Shown in pieces: positions 57,454 to 64,000 of a stretch of 64,000 nucleotides of DNA. A program made the position numbers and the translations under genes. The notes beneath the pieces were generated by a model. It saw nothing but the letters and a program-made list of their open reading frames with translations, made no database searches and was not told where the DNA came from. Position 1 is the stretch's first letter, and every line of letters starts with the position of its first letter. The DNA lies in the NCBI RefSeq assembly GCF_945859705.1, contig NC_079137.1:30003322-30067321 (forward strand). Reading direction: 5' to 3'. Source of the DNA: Episyrphus balteatus (Eukaryota > Arthropoda > Insecta > Diptera > Syrphidae).

Positions 57454-58938
57454 TAGGCTGGGTCACAAATGTATGGAGAAATTTTTTTTGCTGATTTTTT
57501 TACGGGCACAGTGATGAAAAAGTGCCAAACTGTAAATATAACAATAATATAAAGTTTGGTTATAATCAGACTTTATCTTCTGCCTTCGGTTGCCCAGCCA
57601 AGTTCTCTATGAACTTTGGTCCTACACCCTTAGGAAACAACTTAAGCCGCTTTCGAACCATTCTAACTTTTGTTTCAATAATTTCAAACATTTCAAACTC
57701 GTTTTATTTGTTAACATAGTCCAAATCAAACTCCTCAAAAACTTTCAGCTACGTAGGATTAGTAGTTTCTGAGAAAAAAGGCTTTCAAAAATCGCAAAAA
57801 GAGTAGCTGATTTACTCACTAACATACTAACTAACAAATGATAAAAATTATGGTAAACTTCTAGTTTTCATAGAAACTTGTTATTGTCATGGATCTTGAA
57901 GTATATACAAAGAAAAAAATCGAAAAATTGAGATTTTACATTCAGGGGGCGTGGTAACCGCCCATTTTGGTAGAATTAATATCAATTTATTAAAAAGTAT
58001 ACTTCTGAATACCCTAAAATCTTGAAACTTGGTAGAATTGTTGTTAATGCAAAGGAAACATATTCAAACTTCAGATTTTCTGCCTCGGAGGCGTGGTATC
58101 CCCTTAAAAATAATAAAAGAAGTATATAATGTTTCATAAATGAATTAACAAGTCTTAGAAAAATGTAGTTTTGGTTTTTTTTTTAATTTCTCAAAAATGA
58201 CAAAACATTTTTGCATCCGGTTTTCTGTTTTTGCTTGAAAACAAATAAGAGCATTGAATTTTGAAAACTTAAATAGTACTTAGCCCCGATTTGTTCACAC
58301 TCGATTATCTTTTAATCAAGGATTTTTGTATGGAATAATCCTAGATTAAAAGATAATCGAGTGTGAACAAACCGGCCCTTAATCACATAAAATTTTGAAA
58401 AAAAATTAATTCGCAAATTTAAACATTTTTTTTTCAAAAATTTTGATTTTGAAAATTAATTTTTCAAAAACTGTTTTATAAAACAGCTTTATTTGAAAGC
58501 AAAATAAAAAAGAGATTTTGGGCTCACCAAAAAGGTATAACATGTTGTTGTAGGTATAACGGTTGATTTTTAATAATATTTTTTCCTAATTAAATCATTT
58601 TCTTAGAAAATGGCCCCTCTTGGCTAAACGGGGGCGAATATTAACCCCCTCCAAAACGATTTTTTTCTTGTCCCGACCCAACCCACACTCTTAAGCTTTT
58701 TGGCACATCCTCTTGAATTAGCTTGTATAAGAAATGAGATCATAATAAATTAAGCAAAGCGTATGTGGTTTTTAGGCAAAAATCAGTTTTTTTTTTCAAA
58801 AATGTAACCACAATCCGGAGGCACTTAAACTTAAAATAATGAAATGAAATTTTACTTAAAAGCTAACCGAACCATTCAGCACCTTTTAATCGCAGAGCCT
58901 TTTTGAAAATCCAAAAAATTGTATTTTGACCCACCCTA
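57454..58938. mobile_element. hAT-like element 'TAGG(C/G)TGGGTCA'
   Basis: Left end TAGGCTGGGTCACAAA, right end inverted TAGGGTGGGTCAAAAT. Exact 8-bp duplication ACCTACAT on both sides. The terminus matches palindrome 1 (12517-13855), but this copy is not palindromic and keeps 1.4 kb of unique interior, so it may be nearer the ancestral form. No transposase ORF survives. A small hairpin MITE lies inside it at 58279-58382. Confidence 0.8.
58279..58382. mobile_element. Hairpin MITE nested in hAT-like element
   Basis: GATTTGTTCACACTCGATTA and its complement TAATCGAGTGTGAACAAA, extended by TCTTTTAATC/GATTAAAAGA, enclose a 26-bp loop. GCCC/GGGC lie outside, and TTA precedes and TTAA follows the stem. 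A foldback of about 38 bp per arm. Confidence 0.7.
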
Positions 58939-58946
58939 ACCTACAT
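58939..58946. repeat. 8-bp target duplication, right
   Basis: ACCTACAT, identical to 57446-57453. Confidence 0.8.
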
Positions 58947-61429
58947 ACCTATTTTTGATGAGGATTTGTTTTATATGCGTTTTTATTAATTTCACGATAC
59001 ATTTAAAGTTTTAACATTTTGTACACGCGGTCCTGGGAGCAGAAAGTGATTATACTAAAAAATTATACCTATTTTTTTATGATAAACCAAAATCTTTTGT
59101 TGGTGTAATGTTTTTTTTTTTTTAATTTTTTCGCAAATATTTTCTTTTTCTGATAAGTATCTCCTTTTTTTTGACGTTCTCTTGCTATTAATAAGGCTGC
59201 ACATTGCGAAACATTGACTTAGAAAGAGTTTTCCATGTGGATTCAGATAACGTGTTTAAAGCCACGAAAAAAATTGCAAAATTTGAAAACAAAGCCAATT
59301 AGTAAAACGTATTTCTATTTTCTTTACATTAAAAAAATTTTTTTTTAACTAGCAACATTTTTGAAAACTTTCCAATTTATTTTACCAAAAACTATAATAT
59401 AATGGGTTGCCAACTTTGTTTTAAAATAAATAGGTACATAAAAAAAATTACAGTGTTCAACAAAAATAAATATTATTTTTTTTTAAACGAAATTTATTTT
59501 TTTTAGGTAAAAGTAAAAAAAAATTACGTTATCACGTTTCGAAGGTTAAAACTCTCAAAAGCATGACGACATACATAGATTTTTTTTTACTTCGATTCGA
59601 AGTCTAATACAGGAAAATATATTTGTTTAAAAATTAAATACTCAGTTTTGTTGGACATTGTATTTTTTTTATTGTTGAATTTGTTTTAGTCTTTATTTTC
59701 ATTCATAGTTGGCAACAATATAATACCAAAATAGTCAAGTTTTTAAAGAAAAAAAAAAAATAGGAAAGCTATCAAAATTGTTTACATTTTCTTCATAATA
59801 ATATCCTTCAGTGTACCGTGCAAATGATTTTTTGATGCAAAAATGCATCAAAAGTACGGTTGTGCGAGGAGGCCGACACGGGGTAACTGCGTCCCACAGC
59901 CAACAGCGACTCGAAGAATGATATATTAATTTTTTGCAACATTATATTTCACAGTGTACCTTTTTCACTTTAATTGGATATTCTGAACAGGCCTATCCAT
60001 ATAAAATCTACTTCCTGTTCCTGTACCTAACCCTTTCAATTAGATATAAATGTAATTAAAGGTTTTGTTATTATTAAAATATAAACAAAATGAGGTCTTC
60101 TTGTGTGATACATTTTTTAGTTAAATTTTTATCAGAAGCATTTGTCATTTTTCTACACTTTGCTTACCTATATTATTTTTTTATTGCGTTTTTGTTAAAC
60201 AAACAAATAAACAAATAAATTTATTCTTAATCCGGAAGTTTCGTGTGAAATCAAATCTCGTTCATTACATCACTACCTATACACCGAACAACAAACAAAT
60301 TAAATTGTGTCATGCACAGTAAATTATTCCAGTTCATGCAGCGGAACCATGTTTCCTTGTAAATTCGTACAAACAGATTTAATCAATCTGTAAATGTTCC
60401 TTCCATGACACTAAAAAGGAGTTTTATTCCTCAGCTAAATTATAAACATGAATCAGAGCAATATACCACTACCTACTGGGAAGTGACTTGACTGCTTCAA
60501 TTTGAACCTTTTTCTTTGTCAAAACTGATAAACAAAGAAAAGCAAAACCGTTGTCCATTTTCATTATTATAAGAAGCCAAATGGCGTATAAAATGGGTTA
60601 ATGAATGCAATCAAATGAACATGTGTATGTGGTTTGAAACTCTCCAAGTCTACATAAAGACAAAGTGTTACTTGTATACTTGTAATTGTAATTACCTATC
60701 CAAGCGCAGACACAATAGACAGAGATAAACAGACATAATGTAGTTAACATATTCTACACAACACATAGTTGCAAATTCTCACAGATTTTAACTATTTTAT
60801 GGAGGTCACTTTTGTTGGTTTACCTATCATCGAGGAGGAAAGATATAAAATTCCAGTAGCTATTATACTTGGCAACTGAAACTTTCGGATCTTAAGCAAT
60901 AAAATTATAAAAAATATGCTTTTTTGTTCGTTATTTTTGCTAGTTGGAAAGTGATTACTATTTACATTGGGGTATGAAAGTAAAACCACTTTCTGTAAAA
61001 AAAAAAAAACAAAAAGTCATTTATTAAGTTTAATCAAGTTAGTTTGTAACAATGCTTAATACCGGACCTTTATGCATGCCATCGAAGTAGGTTAGGTATG
61101 GTTTGTTATTCTTAGTTAATTTGTTTTTCTAAAATCCTCCTAAAACGCGTTAATTAATTAGCTGTTATTTTTTTTCTACAAAAAGAAAGGTTGCAAACTT
61201 CATAATGAATGAAAGATATCTTAGCCAAAAAGTAAAAGTAAATTGTATTTACACTTAACTATCTCTCTTAGAAAATTCATCTTAAAGGAGTAGGTACAAA
61301 AAATACTTCCTTTAAAAATTTATTGATAAAAACATTACGTTGCGTTGTAAGTATGTACCTAAAATTAAAAATTTCCTTTCAATATTCTTTTTCAAAAAGG
61401 GTTAAATGTTTTTTGACGTGATAACGTCT
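58947..61429. other. Non-coding; small G+C-rich patch at 59850-59925
   Basis: A/T-rich with T and A runs. 59850-59925 (GCGAGGAGGCCGACACGGGG then CGTCCCACAGCC) stands out by composition but does not fold into a tRNA and has no copy here. 60200-60790 is moderately complex. No gene. Confidence 0.35.
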
Positions 61430-63513
61430 CTCAAGTAGCACACTGGTGTATAAATTGGTGTAAATTCATTAATTTTGGTGTAAATTGAGAAAATTGAAAA
61501 AATATGGTGTATTTTTCAAATTAAGTGGTATAAAAATTATACCACTGTGTTTTTTTGTACAAAATTTCAACATTTTTTTAATATTCCGTGCAAAAAATAC
61601 ACCGATACTCGGTTGTTTTTAAAATATACAATTAATGGTGCATAAAATTAATCGATTCTGAAATCAACCAAAACGGTATATTTTGTACACTCTCTTTGGT
61701 GTAGGAAGTACACCCTGTGGACATAAAATTCACCAGACTGCATAAGTGGGAGACGCCATATTTTTCAATGGCCGCCATTTAAAAAATGAAGACAGCGATT
61801 AATTATTTTACTATAATAGTATACAGGGTGTCCCAAAAGTAATGGATCAAACGAAATATGCTGATAGGCCAACTTAAGGGCTCTCAGAATTTGGTAACTT
61901 GTTCATCCCAAATCCTTACGGTTTTCGATTTAATGCAGTTTTTGTGAAATTTCGAAAAATGCCGACTTTGCATCAGTATTTTTCTTCCTCCGCTCATAAT
62001 TGATTTTTGTTTTTTACAATTCTTTCACTAAAACATTGCCTAATAATAACAAATAATTAATTAATCAAAATATTTTTTATTTCATACGCCATTTCGCTGC
62101 AAATTAATTAACAGTTCCATGTTTTATAAAAACTCAATTTCTTTCTTTTATTTCAGAGCAATACCCTGAAAAAAATTTGCATGGTGTGATACTGGTTTAT
62201 TATTTTAAAAACTTGCCGTGTTATTGCAGTTTTCAAAAATGCATAAAAGTTTCCAAAGTTGTAATTAGAACAAAAGATATTACAATTTAAATGCAACAAA
62301 ACAGGGCTTTTCAGAGAAAAATAACAAACAAAAATAAACACATTTTCTCGACTGTTGTTTGTTTATTTCTTTTTGAATAAAAGTCTCGACTTTTGTTTGT
62401 TATTTTTCTCTGAAAAGCCCTGTTTTGTTGCATTTAAATTGTAATATCTTTTGTTCTAATTACAACTTTGGAAACTTTTATGCATTTTTGAAAACTGCAA
62501 TAACACGGCAAGTTTTTAAAATAATAAACCAGTATCACACCATGCAAATTTTTTTCAGGGTATTGCTCTGAAATAAAAGAAAGAAATTGAGTTTTTATAA
62601 AACATGGAACTGTTAATTAATTTGCAGCGAAATGGCGTATGAAATAAAAAATATTTTGATTAATTAATTATTTGTTATTATTAGGCAATGTTTTAGTGAA
62701 AGAATTGTAAAAAACAAAAATCAATTATGAGCGGAGGAAGAAAAATACTGATGCAAAGTCGGCATTTTTCGAAATTTCACAAAAACTGCATTAATTCGAA
62801 AACCGTAAGGATTTGGGATGAACAAGTTACCAAATTCTGAGAGCCCTTAAGTTGGCCTATCAGCATATTTCGTTTGATCCATTACTTTTGGGACACCCTG
62901 TATAATATCGACCTAATAACCCCGCATTCTTAGTTTTTTCGATTCGTTTATATATTATATTATTAAAGAACTCTTCAAAAAAATGTAAAGACGACAAAAA
63001 AAATTATAATTTTTGAACAACTGATTTTTAAAATCGAAAAAAAATCATTAATTCATTGAAAGTTTTGAGGCGCTCGATTTTTAGACGGGGTAGTATCTAA
63101 AATCAGTAGACAAAATGTGTTTCGTTCTTAAATTAGGCACTCAAATTCATATTTAATCATTAGTTTCTTATTATTGTGATGGTGAATAAAAATTCATTTT
63201 CATTTCAAACTGTTTGAGGTAAAAAAATAAACTTTGGTTCAAATTATAAATCAGAATATGTATTTTTTCCATAGATTTATTGTGTATTTTTTCAATTTCA
63301 AAGGAAAATTATAATTATAATTATCACCAAAAACCAGATCATTTTTTATACCACTAGCGCTATTTATATACCAAAATTGGTGTAATTTTTTAACCAGTGG
63401 TGTTTTTTATATACGAGAAAATGGTATATTTTTTATATTCAAAATGTATATCACGAAAGTGCAAAAAATACTCCAAATATTTTGGTGTATTTTAGACTTT
63501 TGTGCTACTTGAG
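61430..63513. mobile_element. TIR element 'CTCAAGTAGCACA', split by palindrome 3
   Basis: Left end CTCAAGTAGCACA (61430) and right end TGTGCTACTTGAG (63501-63513) are inverted repeats. Subterminal TGGTGTA/TACACC motifs recur on both sides (for example 61443, 61457, 61479, 61503 and near 63380-63490), partly inverted. Removing the inner element leaves about 1.0 kb. No ORF; no clear target duplication. Confidence 0.65.
61824..62900. mobile_element. Palindromic TA-flanked element (palindrome 3)
   Basis: Arms of about 510 bp (61824-62334 and 62391-62900) are nearly identical in reverse complement. Ends CAGGGTGTCCCAAAAGTAAT; TA on both sides (61822-61823, 62901-62902). The spacer of about 56 bp itself contains repeated CTCGACT-TTGTTTGTT pieces. 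It shares its first 11 bases with palindrome 2 but the arms then differ, so these are two subfamilies. The ORF at 62153-62341 lies wholly within an arm and is not a gene. Confidence 0.8.
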
Positions 63514-64000
63514 CTTATAAATCGATGAACCATGGCAGCCACCACAAAAAAGTGACGCCATTTTTCTAGAAATTTAGGCTAAAATCTAAACGCGTGGTCG
63601 TAGAGAGTTGATTCTTTTTGCCATAGATAGAGGAGACTGATTTAAGGATAACTGCATCTAAGAAAAAAAAAATTAAAAAATATTGGAACTCCGCTATAAC
63701 GTTTTGTTTGAACGTTGATCAGGTGTTGTGGGTATGACAAAATGTTGATTATGGGTAGGGGAAATTTTTTTTGACAATTATAAAGGTGCCAAGTGAAAGA
63801 TGAAGGAAAAAAAATTAGGCGTCTCATACGGATTTTTTTCCAACACTCTGCGTTTCGAAATATGAATACCTACTTTTTTAGGGGTATTTTTGGGTAGTTT
63901 TTGATTATTAGCTTTTTTTTGGAGCGTTCAAAGTAATCTCAAGTAATATGGGAAATGTAGGGCTGTTAAATGTGCATACATGTGCATGGAATCGTTAAAA
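63514..64000. other. Non-coding, nothing recognised
   Basis: A/T-rich. The ORF at 63642-63827 has no domain features. The window ends here. Confidence 0.35.

Noticed and set aside
59850..59925. G+C-rich patch considered as a tRNA or SINE head
   Set aside because: No cloverleaf, no A/B boxes and no second copy in the window.

Overview
The window is AT-rich, intron-bearing animal DNA, most likely from an insect and probably a fly (Diptera). The pointers are a Jockey-clade retrotransposon, an NDNF/nord-type gene, a class A receptor gene with short insect-like introns, and many short terminal-inverted-repeat elements. Species cannot be fixed by eye. Only two host genes are supported, both on the + strand. 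No rRNA, tRNA, CRISPR array or bacterial-type operon was seen.

Layout. 1-8.6 kb is non-coding, with one dispersed repeat (3.24-3.61 kb, second copy at 47.2-47.6 kb) and two compositionally richer islands (1.45-2.4 and 5.23-6.0 kb). A 5'-truncated Jockey-like LINE occupies 8797-11547 on the - strand, with its poly(A) tail, an uninterrupted 801-codon ORF2 and a target duplication. It sits in what may be an older transposase remnant. At 12517-13855 is a 1.34-kb near-perfect palindrome with an 8-bp duplication. A second palindrome (17473-18571) is nested in a longer repeat (about 16500-18597).

The first host gene occupies 19251-26925. Eight consecutive coding exons, all with compatible phases, encode 476 codons of the C-terminal part of an NDNF/Nord-like secreted protein. 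Its first exon(s), including the signal peptide, were not identified. After an AT-rich 3' flank and a complex non-coding block (30.0-31.2 kb) comes a long-TIR repeat (31.9-33.3 kb). Then a three-exon orphan rhodopsin-family GPCR of 573 residues spans 33867-37899. Its first intron carries a 219-bp MITE and its second intron a heavily decayed LINE reverse transcriptase on the opposite strand.

From 38.2 kb to the end no convincing coding sequence was found. This part is a field of non-autonomous DNA transposons: TIR elements at 39.2 and 41.9 kb, repeat copies at 42.0-43.4 kb, a row of hAT-like elements at 52.5, 53.3, 54.3 and 57.5 kb (two with exact 8-bp duplications), and at 61.43-63.51 kb a TIR element interrupted by a third kb-scale palindrome. 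A possible untranslated first exon ends at 44978.

The most notable feature is the set of three kb-scale, almost fully palindromic elements, which would fold into long double-stranded RNA if transcribed. Nested insertions and internal paralogous empty sites allow their target duplications to be read from this window alone. The two host genes are not known to act together.
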